Positions 36,419-46,800 are shown, counted from the stretch's first letter. The stretch: 64,000 nucleotides of DNA from Shimia sp051201625 (GCF_051201625.1 NZ_CP179203.1:3844001-3908000); one strand, 5' to 3'. Notes: generated by a model not told the origin, from the letters alone. Numbers and translations: made by a program.

Positions 36419-39162
36419 TGCCCTAGCCTGTCCAGCAAAGCAGGTACATGCACCTGATCACTTTTATAATTCCCGGTCAGCACGTACATGATAAGGTTTA
36501 CTCCAAACCGGTAGGCCAGCTCGCGCTGCCGTTCTCCAGCCCGGCCCCGTCCAACGGGGAATAGGCTATTGCCTCGATCGTCCATCGCCCAGGCTGAAGC
36601 CCAATCATTACCTCCAATCACAACCGGCGTTACGCCATCATTGAGATTCCGAAATGGCATCCCTTCAATCAGTTCAGGATCAACAGATGATGCCTCGACC
36701 CAAACATCCCGAGCGGCATAACGCCCCGGAAAATCCTGCAACAGATAAAACGTCCTAGTTAAGACATGATCTGCGGGCAGCGGATCCAGTGGCGGTATAT
36801 CCAGGCCAGCTGCCAAGATTTGCAATTTTTTGCCGTTAGGGCTTGAAGCCCCAAAGCGCGCCACATCTGCGTCCCGCGTATCGAAAACAATCATGCCTCC
36901 AGATCTAAGATAGTCATTCAGTTTGACATAAGCTTCGCGTGACGGCGTCGGTTGAGCCGGCGAAATAGGCCAGTAAAGCATGGGATAAAACGCAAGTTCA
37001 TCCTGTTCAAGATCCACAGAGGCTGGCAGACCCGGCTCCACTGACGTTCTAAAATAAAGCGTTTCGCTCAACCCGAACATTCCAGCGCGTGCCGTATCGT
37101 CAACTTTCCGATCTCCCGTCAAAACATGTGCCAAAACCAAGCCTCTCGCATGTTCAGCCGCATTAACATTCTGCGCCTGTGCCTCAGGTACGGGCAGCAG
37201 CACAACCAGAAGGAATAATCCCGCTACTCGTGTGCCCCAGAGCCGACCCGATACTAACAATGATGCGAGCACGTCAGCGATCAACAAGATTAGAGCTACA
37301 GCCAACAAAAAACCCGAAAGATCTTTAATAACTGCCCCACGCAATCCTTCAACTGGCACACTCAATGGCCATTTAGCCGCAGACATCACACTGTCTGCAG
37401 AAAGCGCATTCAGCGCCATCAACCGATCCCGATCTCGATATAACCCCGGCAGGATTTCTGGCCCTGGGACACCAACGTACAAATCCTCGCCCGCGACGCC
37501 AGTCAGAGACAGGCCGTCTTCCAACCGTCCATATCCATCCAGGACTTTCAGCGGTTGCCAAACCGTACCTGCAAGCATGTCTTTCAAATCTGTCGCGTTG
37601 GCATTCAACATGGCAAGCCTGTCCAGCATTTGAACGAACAGTCCGGATAAGGGTAAGCCAGACCACTCCGTGTTTGCAGTCACATGCATCAAAACTACTT
37701 GCCCTTGCCCAATGACCTTTCGGGTCACCATCGGCGTCCCATCGGACAATGATGCGATAACACGATCAGCCAGTGTTGGGTCCGGTTGAGCCATCACCTG
37801 TGCGGTCACGGTCACTTCATCCGGAATTTGAAGTCCAAAAAACGGGCTGTCGGCAGGAAATGGCGCCAACGATTTAGGCTCGCCCCAACTCATAGCGCCA
37901 CCTACGTTCCGGCCTCCAGCCCTCAAACGCACTGGCAACAATGGGTCTTCCTCAGTCCGACTAATCTTGCTGGCGGCTAGCCGAGGTCCAGCAAAACGCA
38001 GCAAAAGGCCTCCACTTTCTATCCAATCTAGGAGAGCCTGCTCCTCGCTCTTGGACAAAACAGCAACATCAGCCAAAACAACAACATCTGGGTTGGCAGG
38101 TAATAGATCAAGCAATGCGCCCTCTAAAACATCGACCCTTTGCGCTAGAGCCTTACGTAAGTAATGAAGGGGCGAAAGTAACTGAAGTCCTTCCCGATCA
38201 TCACGTCCGGCGATAAGAGCAACTTCGCGCCGCTGCAAACTATCATCTGAGAGGCTAACAGCTCCAGCCGACCGAACCCCTTGAATCTCGAAACGGGACA
38301 CGCGTTCACGCAATTCAGAAGGAAGAATTAATGCGTTTTCCGCCGTGGACACACCAGCTTCAAAAACTAAAGGAAGTGTTGCGAGCAACCTTTCTGACCC
38401 GCTTGGATCTTTGCCAAAAGCTTGTACTGATATCTCTCGCTGCAGCGTAAGTTCTGTTCGTTGCGCTTCCAACGCGACCTTGCCCTCTTGAAACACCGCT
38501 GGACGCAGAGCTAGGATACCAATCCCATTTTCCACAACCCGTAAGCTACCCGCGGCCATCAATGTATCGGTCAAGACCTTACGGAAGTCACGATCAAGCC
38601 CATCCGACAACCAAACCGTGTCAAACTTTTGCCCTTCAAGCTGTGCTGCCAACGCCTGTAAATCCACAGCAACCGGCTCCCACGGCAATGGCACCACGCC
38701 CGCTAACCGAGATTTCCAAATATCTGCTGGCTGAAAGCGCACCTCTTGGGGAGACGTTAGACGTTGTAGACTCACCACACGTTCATCGCGACCAGCTTCG
38801 TTAAGTAATGCCTCGACCATAGTGCGACGTGCATCCCAGTCCGATGCCGAAGCCCAACTTGCATCCATCAGGATTAAGAGTGGGCCATCGCCCCTACTAT
38901 CTTCAGAAGGGTTCAATACGGGACCCGCCAAGCCAATTATAACCGCCAAAAGAGCAAGCGTTCTCAAAAACAACAACCACCATGGCGTTCGGTCGGTGAC
39001 GGCATCATCATCTCGCAGTCCTAGCAACAAGACGACACCCGGGAATAGCCGCTTTACCGGCGCGGGCGGAATGGCGCGCAAGATCAGCCAAAGCACCGGC
39101 AGCGAAATTAGTGCCAGCAATATCCATGGTGCCGTGAACATTATGGGCAATCCCCCGGTCAT
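36415..39162 (-). CDS. DUF4159 protein with N-terminal BatA-like domain
   Basis: A 915-residue membrane protein. The start at 39162 gives the ATGA overlap with DUF58; longer readings run into that gene. The N-terminal two helices (WILLALISLPVLWLILRAIPP, WWLLFLRTLALLAVIIGLAGPVL) with LFPG between them are the BatA/aerotolerance-regulator N-terminal domain. A GATase1-like middle contains LLDWIESGGLLLRFAGPRLA. Near residue 650 another helix pair precedes the C-terminal DUF4159 (ARGLVLAHVLTGDRKVDD ... LNDYLRSGGMIVFDTRDAD). It should work with MoxR and DUF58 in an envelope-linked complex. Confidence 0.85.
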   Translation of the reverse strand: MTGGLPIMFTAPWILLALISLPVLWLILRAIPPAPVKRLFPGVVLLLGLRDDDAVTDRTPWWLLFLRTLALLAVIIGLAGPVLNPSEDSRGDGPLLILMDASWASASDWDARRTMVEALLNEAGRDERVVSLQRLTSPQEVRFQPADIWKSRLAGVVPLPWEPVAVDLQALAAQLEGQKFDTVWLSDGLDRDFRKVLTDTLMAAGSLRVVENGIGILALRPAVFQEGKVALEAQRTELTLQREISVQAFGKDPSGSERLLATLPLVFEAGVSTAENALILPSELRERVSRFEIQGVRSAGAVSLSDDSLQRREVALIAGRDDREGLQLLSPLHYLRKALAQRVDVLEGALLDLLPANPDVVVLADVAVLSKSEEQALLDWIESGGLLLRFAGPRLAASKISRTEEDPLLPVRLRAGGRNVGGAMSWGEPKSLAPFPADSPFFGLQIPDEVTVTAQVMAQPDPTLADRVIASLSDGTPMVTRKVIGQGQVVLMHVTANTEWSGLPLSGLFVQMLDRLAMLNANATDLKDMLAGTVWQPLKVLDGYGRLEDGLSLTGVAGEDLYVGVPGPEILPGLYRDRDRLMALNALSADSVMSAAKWPLSVPVEGLRGAVIKDLSGFLLAVALILLIADVLASLLVSGRLWGTRVAGLFLLVVLLPVPEAQAQNVNAAEHARGLVLAHVLTGDRKVDDTARAGMFGLSETLYFRTSVEPGLPASVDLEQDELAFYPMLYWPISPAQPTPSREAYVKLNDYLRSGGMIVFDTRDADVARFGASSPNGKKLQILAAGLDIPPLDPLPADHVLTRTFYLLQDFPGRYAARDVWVEASSVDPELIEGMPFRNLNDGVTPVVIGGNDWASAWAMDDRGNSLFPVGRGRAGERQRELAYRFGVNLIMYVLTGNYKSDQVHVPALLDRLGQ

Positions 39163-40031
39163 GTCCGACTCTCCAGTGCTCGGTGCAACCACAACAATGC
39201 AGACTGAGCGGTATCGTTGGTACGGTGCTGACCGTAATGCCAATCAGTCAGGCTGCATAGAGAGCGTAACCTCTCTTTCCGCTCCGCCAACCGGTCGAGA
39301 TAGCGGTCACGCAGATCGTCAGCCTTTTTGGTTTCATGGCGCACCGTTTGCCCCATGCTCTCAAAAATCGCCCGCCCTTTGAATGGAAAGGCTTCTTCAG
39401 CCGGGTCCAAAATCTGTAGGCATACCCCACGTACACCCCGGTCTGCTGCCTTGGTTAGCGCTGCTTCAAAATTTTCAAACTCACCCATAAAATCGGAAAC
39501 AAACAAAGCCCGTGCATGTGGCAGCATGGCCCGCGCCTCAGGCATACCGTAATCGCCCAATTCCTTTTGCAACAGCATTTCAGTCAGTCTAAGAATTTGG
39601 GCTTCTCCTCTGCGAGGAGGTAACAGTGTTCCAGTCAAACCAACCCGCTCACCACTACGGATAAGCAATATCGCAATGGCCAGAGTTAGTAATCTGGCCC
39701 GATCACCCTTCGTAGCAAGGTTGTTGTCTGAAGCAAAGGTCATCGAAGGCGCTTGATCAACCCATAACATCACCGACTGTGCTATCTGCCACTCTCGCTG
39801 GCGCACAAACTGCGCGTCCGTCTTAGCAGATCGACGCCAGTCAATCATTCGTGGGGCGTCACCTTCCTGCATCGGACGATACTGCCAAAAATCATCCCCC
39901 AACCCGGAACGGCGGCGCCCGTGTTCACCCAATAAAACGGTGCCGGCCAAATGCTCTGCCTGCGCCAGTAAAGGGGGCAGACTGGCTGATGCTAACTCGG
40001 CACTGCTGCGCAGCTGGGCAATTGAGATCAC
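39159..40031 (-). CDS. DUF58 domain protein
   Basis: A 290-residue cytosolic protein with the DUF58 core RRRSGLGDDFWQYRPMQEGDAPRMIDWRRSAKTD, read around residues 40-75. A VWA-like fold follows (SVMLWVDQAPSMTFAS, LFVSDFMGEFENFEAAL). The usual MIDAS D-x-S-x-S is D-Q-A-P-S here, as in many DUF58 proteins. DUF58 proteins are constant partners of MoxR ATPases. It overlaps both neighbours by 4 nt, which indicates coupled translation across moxR-DUF58-DUF4159. Confidence 0.9.
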   Translation of the reverse strand: MISIAQLRSSAELASASLPPLLAQAEHLAGTVLLGEHGRRRSGLGDDFWQYRPMQEGDAPRMIDWRRSAKTDAQFVRQREWQIAQSVMLWVDQAPSMTFASDNNLATKGDRARLLTLAIAILLIRSGERVGLTGTLLPPRRGEAQILRLTEMLLQKELGDYGMPEARAMLPHARALFVSDFMGEFENFEAALTKAADRGVRGVCLQILDPAEEAFPFKGRAIFESMGQTVRHETKKADDLRDRYLDRLAERKERLRSLCSLTDWHYGQHRTNDTAQSALLWLHRALESRT

Positions 40032-41035
40032 GCAGCTGCCTCGACTGTGCCTAGTTCACGAAGCGTGTTTTGAATAAGCGCCACCAACGACTCACCTCTA
40101 GCCCGGGCCGCAAACGTTAAAGCCATTCGGTGACTCAGAACCGGTTGCGCCATGTCGATTACATCCTGAGCACTTGGCGCTAATCGCCCATTCAGTAAAG
40201 CGCAGGCCCGCACCGTCATCATCAATGATTGGGCCGCTCGCGGACCTGGCCCCCACGCAACATGCTCGCGCACAGCTTCAGAGGATGTTTCATCATCCGG
40301 GCGGCAGGCCCGCACCAAATCAAGAATTAGCTCCATCACGCTGTCTCCAACCGGCATTCGACGCAAGAGGGTCTGAGCAGCAATCAGTTCTTCAGTCGTA
40401 AAGACTTGATGTGCTTCTCCCTCATCGACGCCTGTCGTCGCCAACAGAATCTCCCGTTCTGTGTCACGGGTCGGGTAAGGCACGTCAATCTGGACCAAAA
40501 ATCGGTCTAACTGCGCTTCTGGCAATGGGTATGTACCTTCCTGCTCGATAGGGTTCTGGGTGGCTAGCACGTGAAACGGCGCCTCCAATGGCCTATCTGC
40601 ACCGGCAACGGTTACCTGCTTTTCCTGCATCGCCTGCAATAACGCCGATTGTGTTCTCGGACTGGCTCGGTTGATTTCATCCGCCATCAGCAATTGACAA
40701 AAAATCGGTCCTGAAACGAATCGAAACCCACGACGACCTCCCTCTGCTTCCTCCAAAACCTCTGAACCCAAAATGTCCGCCGGCATAAGATCCGGCGTGA
40801 ACTGCACTCTGTTACCATTCAGGCCCATCACCGTAGCAAGTGTATCCACCAGCCGTGTTTTTCCCAGCCCAGGGAGACCAATTAAAAGTGCATGCCCCCC
40901 ACAAAGTAGAGCAGAAAGAGTAAGGTCTACCACTTGGTCCTGCCCAATGAAGCGTCTCGTGATGGCAGATTTCGCCTCGGCGATTTTGCCACCTAGGGCG
41001 TCGACTTCTGCCACCAGGTCGGTGTTCTCACTCAT
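40028..41035 (-). CDS. MoxR-family AAA+ ATPase
   Basis: A 335-residue AAA+ chaperone-like ATPase. Walker A is LLIGLPGLGKTRLVDTLA. Walker B is LLMADEINRASPRTQSALLQ, and sensor 1 is FHVLATQNPIEQEGTYPLPEAQLDRF. The DEINR and ATQNP blocks are specific to MoxR. MoxR proteins act with VWA-domain partners in assembling or activating other complexes. First gene of the four-gene operon, with a TATATATA element in the divergent spacer at 41057-41064. Confidence 0.93.
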   Translation of the reverse strand: MSENTDLVAEVDALGGKIAEAKSAITRRFIGQDQVVDLTLSALLCGGHALLIGLPGLGKTRLVDTLATVMGLNGNRVQFTPDLMPADILGSEVLEEAEGGRRGFRFVSGPIFCQLLMADEINRASPRTQSALLQAMQEKQVTVAGADRPLEAPFHVLATQNPIEQEGTYPLPEAQLDRFLVQIDVPYPTRDTEREILLATTGVDEGEAHQVFTTEELIAAQTLLRRMPVGDSVMELILDLVRACRPDDETSSEAVREHVAWGPGPRAAQSLMMTVRACALLNGRLAPSAQDVIDMAQPVLSHRMALTFAARARGESLVALIQNTLRELGTVEAAA

Positions 41036-41089
41036 GGAAATTCTCCCTGTCCTACTATATATATACGGAGTTTAACGCGCACGGATGAA

Positions 41090-41692
41090 ATGGCAAAAGT
41101 AATGAGCGGACAAATTCCCGTGAAAATTGATAAAAATCACCTAGCCAGTTCGGCACGTGCGGCCAAAGAAGGTCGAGGCCCAGCGCCAGTGCATCTTTGG
41201 GACCCACCGTTTTGCGGCATGATGGACATGAACATCGCACGCGACGGGACGTGGTATCATGAGGGATCGCCAATCAATCGCGCAAACATGGTACGTTTAT
41301 TCGCTTCGATTTTACGGAAAGAAGGCGACGATTACTTTTTGGTTACACCGGTCGAGAAAGTCGGAATCACCGTACAGGATGCACCATTTGTCGCCATCAA
41401 CTTTGATATCTCGGATCAAAATGGAGACCAAGTTTTGACTTTTGAAACCAATGTCGGCGAATACGCTGAGGCTGGGCCCGACCATCCAATTCGTGTTACG
41501 CGTGATATCGAAACCGGGGAGCCATCTCCCTATGTTTTGATACGTAATAATCTGGAAGCTCTGATCGACCGAAAGAGTTTTTATCGACTGGTCGAAATTG
41601 GAGAGGACTTCAATGTCGAGGGAACACTCTGGTTTGGCATCCGATCCAACGGCGCCTTTTTCCCGCTGATCAAGTCTGCAGACCTGACCTAA
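41090..41692 (+). CDS. DUF1285 family protein
   Basis: A 200-residue cytosolic protein. The sequence PPFCGMMDMNIARDGTWYHEGSPINRANMVRLFASILRKEGDDYFLVTPVEKVGITVQDAPFVA, read in pieces around residues 40-105, is the conserved core of DUF1285. Its function is unknown. The family typically lies divergent from or beside the MoxR/DUF58 operon in alphaproteobacteria, as here. The ATG at 41090 is used; an ATG 12 nt later is possible. Confidence 0.88.
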   Translation: MAKVMSGQIPVKIDKNHLASSARAAKEGRGPAPVHLWDPPFCGMMDMNIARDGTWYHEGSPINRANMVRLFASILRKEGDDYFLVTPVEKVGITVQDAPFVAINFDISDQNGDQVLTFETNVGEYAEAGPDHPIRVTRDIETGEPSPYVLIRNNLEALIDRKSFYRLVEIGEDFNVEGTLWFGIRSNGAFFPLIKSADLT

Positions 41693-41918
41693 GCTCGGTT
41701 TAAAACCACAAACTCACTGGAATTATTTTTACAGAATATAACTTCAAAGGATATCTAAGCAAAATTCATTGAATAATTGACCGTTTTCTAGCCTCAAATA
41801 TACGGGTAATCTTAGATAAGAAACTTGGCTTGCTTGGGCAATATCGCTTTTGCCCCTCTTGAGGATTTAGCTTTTTCGGAGCCAAATCTCGCACTACTGG
41901 CCGGGAGAAGGATGCACT

Positions 41919-42680
41919 ATGCCAAAATTTTCCGCCAACCTTAGCGTTCTCTTTACGGAGCTACCGCTTTTGGAACGTTTCTCAGCAGCGCAAGCCGCGG
42001 GGTTCTCAGCTGTCGAGGTTCTGTTTCCGTATGAGGAGGATGCCGCAGATATTCAGGCGGCACTTGTTCAATCGCAGCTAGATCTCGTGTTAATAAATAC
42101 GCCACGGCTTTTCTCCGATCGACAACCGGGTGGACTGGCTGCCATCCCCGGCGGAGAGGATTTGTTCAGGCAGGACCTTAAACTTGCCTTGCACTACGCA
42201 GAAGTGCTTGGCGCCGGCAAAGTTCACATAATGGCTGGGGTCACCTCGGACCTTGCAGCCCGCACAACGTTTGTAAAAAATCTGACTTGGGCTACTCAAT
42301 ATGCTCCAACGCAAAACTTCACTATAGAACCCTTGAACAATTTCGACATGCCCGGGTATTTCTTAAACAACTTTGATCTCGCTGCCGACGTACTCGACGA
42401 GGTCGACCGTCCCAATATTGGACTTCAATTCGACACCTACCACGCGCACCAAATTACGGGCGATGTGGCAACTTGTTGGCTCTCTCATGGCGGGCGGGCG
42501 CGGCACATACAGATCGCCGGTATACCGGATCGACATGAACCTACCGGTGGGCTGTTCGACTATCCTAGCTTCTTCGACCTTTTAGACGAGACCAATTACT
42601 CCGGATACGTTAGCGCAGAATACCACCCAGCGAATAGCACCACCAACGGGCTGGGTTGGCTCCCTAAACTGCGCAACTAG
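41919..42680 (+). CDS. hyi: Hydroxypyruvate isomerase-like TIM-barrel protein
   Basis: A 253-residue TIM barrel aligned end to end with E. coli Hyi by memory (FSANLSVLFTELPLLERF and ending YHPANSTTNGLGWL). Putative metal/catalytic residues are Glu in FTIEPLNNFDMPGYFL, Asp in LQFDTYHAHQ, His in HIQIAG and Glu in VSAEYHP. Hyi and its OtnI relatives isomerise hydroxypyruvate or 2-oxo-tetronate. The exact substrate is not set by the neighbours, since no glyoxylate or tetronate genes adjoin. GAGAAGG precedes the ATG. It is isolated and converges on polA. Confidence 0.8.
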   Translation: MPKFSANLSVLFTELPLLERFSAAQAAGFSAVEVLFPYEEDAADIQAALVQSQLDLVLINTPRLFSDRQPGGLAAIPGGEDLFRQDLKLALHYAEVLGAGKVHIMAGVTSDLAARTTFVKNLTWATQYAPTQNFTIEPLNNFDMPGYFLNNFDLAADVLDEVDRPNIGLQFDTYHAHQITGDVATCWLSHGGRARHIQIAGIPDRHEPTGGLFDYPSFFDLLDETNYSGYVSAEYHPANSTTNGLGWLPKLRN

Positions 42681-42728
42681 GTAATCCAAAACTAGGTCGC
42701 AGGCACAAAGATTCAGTATTTTTAAAGA

Positions 42729-45524
42729 TCAGTGTGCTTCGGCCCAGTTTTGTCCCTGGCCCGCATCGACGATTAACGGTACATCCAATTTAACCGCCGG
42801 CTCAGCAGCGCCTTGCATGATTTCTCGAGCCACCTGAATAGTGTCCTCGACCGCAGCGTTCTCAACCTCAAAAATCAATTCGTCATGCACTTGTAAGAGC
42901 ATTTTGGCTGGCAAATGCGCAATTGCTTGCGGCATGCGGATCATAGCACGCCGGATAATATCTGCTGCAGTTCCTTGGATTGGCGCATTGATAGCAGCCC
43001 GTGCGGCGAACCCAGCATGTGGCCCCTTGGCATTGATCTGGGGCATATGAATTTTCCTACCAAAGAGCGTTTGAACATAAAGATTTTCTTTTGCAAACGC
43101 CTTAGTCGCGTCCATATAGGCGCGGATACCCGGAAACCGTTCAAAATAACGATTGATAAAATTCTGCGCCTCACTCCGCGGAATTCGCAAATTACGCGCC
43201 AGCCCATAGCCAGATATACCGTAAATTACACCAAAATTGATTGCCTTCGCCCGGCTTCGAACCGCCGGTGTCATCTCTTCCATCGGAACATCAAACATTT
43301 CAGATGCAGTCATCGCATGAATATCCTGCCCTTCGCGGAACGCTTGCTTCAGTTCGTCAATCTGAGCAATATGCGCCAAGATGCGCAATTCTACTTGGCT
43401 GTAATCAAGCGAGACCAATGTTTTTCCTGCCTCTGATACAAATGCTTCGCGAATGCGCCGCCCTTCCTCCGAACGCACAGGGATATTCTGAAGGTTTGGG
43501 TCGGTTGAAGATAACCTGCCAGTATTTGCCCCCGTCTGCACATAGGATGTGTGCACCCGGCCAGTGTCCACATTGATGTGGTCCTGCAATGCGTCTGTGT
43601 AGGTGCTTTTCAACTTTTGTAGCTGCCTGTAGTCCATAACCCTTGCCGCAAAATCGTGAGTTGCGGCGAGATCCTCAAGGACGTCAGCTGGGGTTGACCA
43701 CTGACCGGTCTTGGTTTTTTTACCACCTTCCAGACCCATTTCCTCGAACAAGATTGCACCCACCTGAGCTGGACTCTGCACGTTGAATTCGTGGCCAGCC
43801 AATTCATAAAGTTCCATTTCGTAACCAGCCATCTTCTGCGCAAAGGCATTCGACATTCGGTTCAATGCGTCCCGATCAACCCGTATGCCGTGCATCTCCA
43901 TCTCGGCCAACACCGGCGACAGAGGCCGCTCTAGCGTTTCATAAACGGTAGTTACTCGTGCCTGATGCAGTTGAGGTTTAAATTTTTTCCACAGACGCAG
44001 AGTAATGTCCGCATCCTCAGCGGCATATTTCACTGCGTTCTCTATCGGTACTCGATCAAATGTGATCGCTGATTTCCCTGTACCAAGTAATGTTTTGATC
44101 GGAATTGGCAGATGGTTAAGATAGCCCTCTGACAACGCATCCATCCCATGTCGGTTCAAACCAGCGTGCATGGCGTAGGACATCAGCATCGTGTCGTCGA
44201 TTGGGGCTACATTGATACCGTAGCGTTTAAAAATTTTGCAGTCATATTTTGCATTTTGAAAAATCTTCATCACTGACGGGTCTTCAAGCACCGGTCTCAG
44301 CAACTCCAGCACTTCCTCTAACGCCAACTGCCCTTCAGCTAGATCCTCGTTGCCGAAGAGGTCATCACTCACACCTTTTTTATGGCCAGTAGGAATGTAA
44401 CAAGCCTGACCCGGTTCCACTGATAAGGACACACCCACCAAATCAACAATCATCTCGTCCAATCCAGTCGTTTCCGTATCCACGGCCACGTAGCCGCGCG
44501 CCACTGCCTTTGCAGCCCAATCCTCAAGCCGGGCTCGATCATTGACCCTCTCATACGCGTCTGCATCAAACGGTAGATTTTCTGGCAAGTTGATCTCGTC
44601 ACCTACAATTTCAACTTCCGGTGTCACTGGGACCGGAATTCCAATCTGGTTAGCTATCCGCTTTGACAATGTTCGGAATTCCATGCCCGTAAGGAACTGC
44701 ATAAGCGCCTCGGGGTCAGGATCCTGTACTTCCAAGTCTTCTAAAGTAAAATCCAGAGCCATGTTACAATCCAGTTGCACCAAACGTTTTGACATTTCGA
44801 TCTGAGCCCGGTTATCGACCAACGATTGGCGGCGTTTGGGTTGTTTGATCTCCTCAGCGCGATCCAGCAATCCTTGCAAATCACCATATTCATTTATCAA
44901 CAAAGCCGCCGTTTTTATGCCAATCCCCGGAGCGCCTGGCACATTGTCAACGCTGTCTCCTGCCAACGCCTGCACATCTACAACCCGATCTGGTCCAACC
45001 CCAAATTTTTCGTGTACGCCTACGCTGTCAATCCGCTTGTTCTTCATTGCGTCCAGCATCTCGACACCACCACCCACTAATTGCATCAGATCCTTGTCGC
45101 TGGAAATAATCGTACAGCGTCCTCCGGCATCCCGCGCATTACACGCTAGGGTTGCAATGATGTCATCCGCCTCAAACCCTTCGATTTCCTTGCAAGCAAT
45201 ATTAAATGCCCGCGTCGCATCTCGTGTCAGTGGAAACTGTGGCACCAGATCCTCAGGCGCTGGTGGACGATTGGCCTTGTACAGGTCATAGATCTCGTTC
45301 CGAAAGGACTTTCCTGAGTAATCGAAAATCACTGCAACATGGGTTGGGGCATCTGGACCAGTGTTGCCCTCGACATAGCGGTGCAACATGTTGCAAAATC
45401 CAGCGACTGCGCCAACAGGCAAACCGTCTGATTTGCGCGTCAGCGGCGGCAACGCGTGATAGGCTCGAAATATAAATGCTGACCCATCAATTAGGTGAAG
45501 ATGACACCCTTTGCCGAAACTCAT
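42729..45524 (-). CDS. polA: DNA polymerase I
   Basis: A 931-residue replication/repair polymerase with all three domains. The 5' nuclease is at about residues 1-290 (LIDGSAFIFRAYHALPPL, GFEADDIIATLA, ALAGDSVDNVPGAPGIGIKTA). The 3'-5' exonuclease begins near 345 with intact YVAVDTETTGLD and later LMSYAMHAGLNRHGMDAL. The polymerase domain extends from about 560 to the end, with LVSLDYSQVELRILAHIA, RSRAKAINFGVIYGISGYGLA and LLQVHDELIFE. It is monocistronic, divergent from the lysine-pathway genes. Confidence 0.98.
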   Translation of the reverse strand: MSFGKGCHLHLIDGSAFIFRAYHALPPLTRKSDGLPVGAVAGFCNMLHRYVEGNTGPDAPTHVAVIFDYSGKSFRNEIYDLYKANRPPAPEDLVPQFPLTRDATRAFNIACKEIEGFEADDIIATLACNARDAGGRCTIISSDKDLMQLVGGGVEMLDAMKNKRIDSVGVHEKFGVGPDRVVDVQALAGDSVDNVPGAPGIGIKTAALLINEYGDLQGLLDRAEEIKQPKRRQSLVDNRAQIEMSKRLVQLDCNMALDFTLEDLEVQDPDPEALMQFLTGMEFRTLSKRIANQIGIPVPVTPEVEIVGDEINLPENLPFDADAYERVNDRARLEDWAAKAVARGYVAVDTETTGLDEMIVDLVGVSLSVEPGQACYIPTGHKKGVSDDLFGNEDLAEGQLALEEVLELLRPVLEDPSVMKIFQNAKYDCKIFKRYGINVAPIDDTMLMSYAMHAGLNRHGMDALSEGYLNHLPIPIKTLLGTGKSAITFDRVPIENAVKYAAEDADITLRLWKKFKPQLHQARVTTVYETLERPLSPVLAEMEMHGIRVDRDALNRMSNAFAQKMAGYEMELYELAGHEFNVQSPAQVGAILFEEMGLEGGKKTKTGQWSTPADVLEDLAATHDFAARVMDYRQLQKLKSTYTDALQDHINVDTGRVHTSYVQTGANTGRLSSTDPNLQNIPVRSEEGRRIREAFVSEAGKTLVSLDYSQVELRILAHIAQIDELKQAFREGQDIHAMTASEMFDVPMEEMTPAVRSRAKAINFGVIYGISGYGLARNLRIPRSEAQNFINRYFERFPGIRAYMDATKAFAKENLYVQTLFGRKIHMPQINAKGPHAGFAARAAINAPIQGTAADIIRRAMIRMPQAIAHLPAKMLLQVHDELIFEVENAAVEDTIQVAREIMQGAAEPAVKLDVPLIVDAGQGQNWAEAH

Positions 45525-45744
45525 TTGCGCGCTCCTAAGCTAATTCAGAATTAATTGTGCCACGCGCACTCTGTCGGCGCCAGATACAAAGAGGAAAAAT
45601 GGGATAAGCCCTGCCACCAACAAAACACAACGCCTTTATTGCAAAACAGGTAGAAAGCACACTGAAGCGGCTACGAATGTCCAATCTGGGCTTGACGCGC
45701 CGCTGCCAAGGGCGTTTCTCTCTTCCGTCTACAAAGGAATGCAC

Positions 45745-46800
45745 ATGGCACATCTCTGGGTCCGGGCCGAACAGCGGCTCAACGAGAAACGCGTCGGCCT
45801 AACACCCGAAGGCGCGAGGACACTTATTGAAAAAAAATTTAAGGTCACAGTTGAAGACAGCGCGACCCGCGCTTTTCCAATAAACGAATACGCAGAAGCT
45901 GGATGCGAGATCGCCGCCCAGAACAGTTGGCCAGGGGCACCACTTGACGCCGTTATATTTGGTCTCAAGGAGTTACCTGAAGATGGATCTCCTTTGCCGC
46001 ACCGGCATATTATGTTTGGGCATGCCTACAAAGGCCAGCATTCCGGGCAAGCATTTTTACGTCGATTCAGGGTCGGTGGTGGCAAATTATACGACTTGGA
46101 ATATCTCGTCGACGCAAAGGGTCGGCGGGTTGCGGCATTTGGTTATTGGGCTGGTTACGCCGGTGCAGCGGTCACCCTTAAAGCGTGGGCCGCGCAGCAA
46201 CGCGGCGAACTCTGCGGACAGGTGGGTGTCTCGAACGGCCAGCAAGCGTTGATAAGTAATCTGGAAGCAGATTTAAACGCGCTCACCGTGCCTGTGCCTA
46301 GCGCCATTGTCATCGGTGCGCTGGGCCGCGTCGGCAAAGGTGCTACCGATCTACTCACAGCCATAGGCTGTTCTGTCACACAGTGGGACATTACAGAAAC
46401 AGCCGGCGGCGGTCCGTTTCCACAAATATTGGATCATGAGTTGTTCATGAATTGCATCGTTGCCCGCCCCGGCACGCCTATCTTCGTAGAAAAAGTGGAC
46501 TTGTCGGCTCCCCGAAGACTTACAGCAATTGGTGATGTCGCCTGCGATCCCGACAGCAATTACAATCCGATCCCCATATATGACCGTGCGACAAGCTGGG
46601 CCAACCCAGTTCAACGCATCACGAGCAACCCAGTGATGGACGTGATGGCAATCGACAATCTGCCCTCATTGCTGCCGATGGAAAGCTCAAAGGATTATGC
46701 CGCGCAATTACTTGATACCTTGCTGCGCATGGATGACATGTCCGCCAATGTGTGGGCGAGGGCTGAAGCCGAATTCAACACCCACTCCACGACTACGTGA
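45745..46800 (+). CDS. lys1: Saccharopine dehydrogenase (L-lysine-forming type)
   Basis: A 351-residue NAD-dependent dehydrogenase of the alanine-dehydrogenase fold. It matches yeast Lys1: LWVRAEQRLNEKRVGLTPEGARTLIE at the N-terminus, and catalytic Lys and His in GLKELPEDG and IMFGHAYKGQ. The NAD-binding segment is AIVIGALGRVGKGATDLL, and the active-site tail is DNLPSLLPMESSKDYA. In bacteria this partners a second saccharopine dehydrogenase to route lysine through saccharopine to aminoadipate semialdehyde. The start at 45745 has AAAGGA upstream. It lies 16 nt before the partner gene. Confidence 0.92.
   Translation: MAHLWVRAEQRLNEKRVGLTPEGARTLIEKKFKVTVEDSATRAFPINEYAEAGCEIAAQNSWPGAPLDAVIFGLKELPEDGSPLPHRHIMFGHAYKGQHSGQAFLRRFRVGGGKLYDLEYLVDAKGRRVAAFGYWAGYAGAAVTLKAWAAQQRGELCGQVGVSNGQQALISNLEADLNALTVPVPSAIVIGALGRVGKGATDLLTAIGCSVTQWDITETAGGGPFPQILDHELFMNCIVARPGTPIFVEKVDLSAPRRLTAIGDVACDPDSNYNPIPIYDRATSWANPVQRITSNPVMDVMAIDNLPSLLPMESSKDYAAQLLDTLLRMDDMSANVWARAEAEFNTHSTTT

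Noticed and set aside
41836..41855. 6-bp hairpin GGGCAA/TTGCCC upstream of hyi
   Set aside because: The stem is short, the loop 8 nt, and no T-run follows. Too weak to call a terminator or riboswitch.
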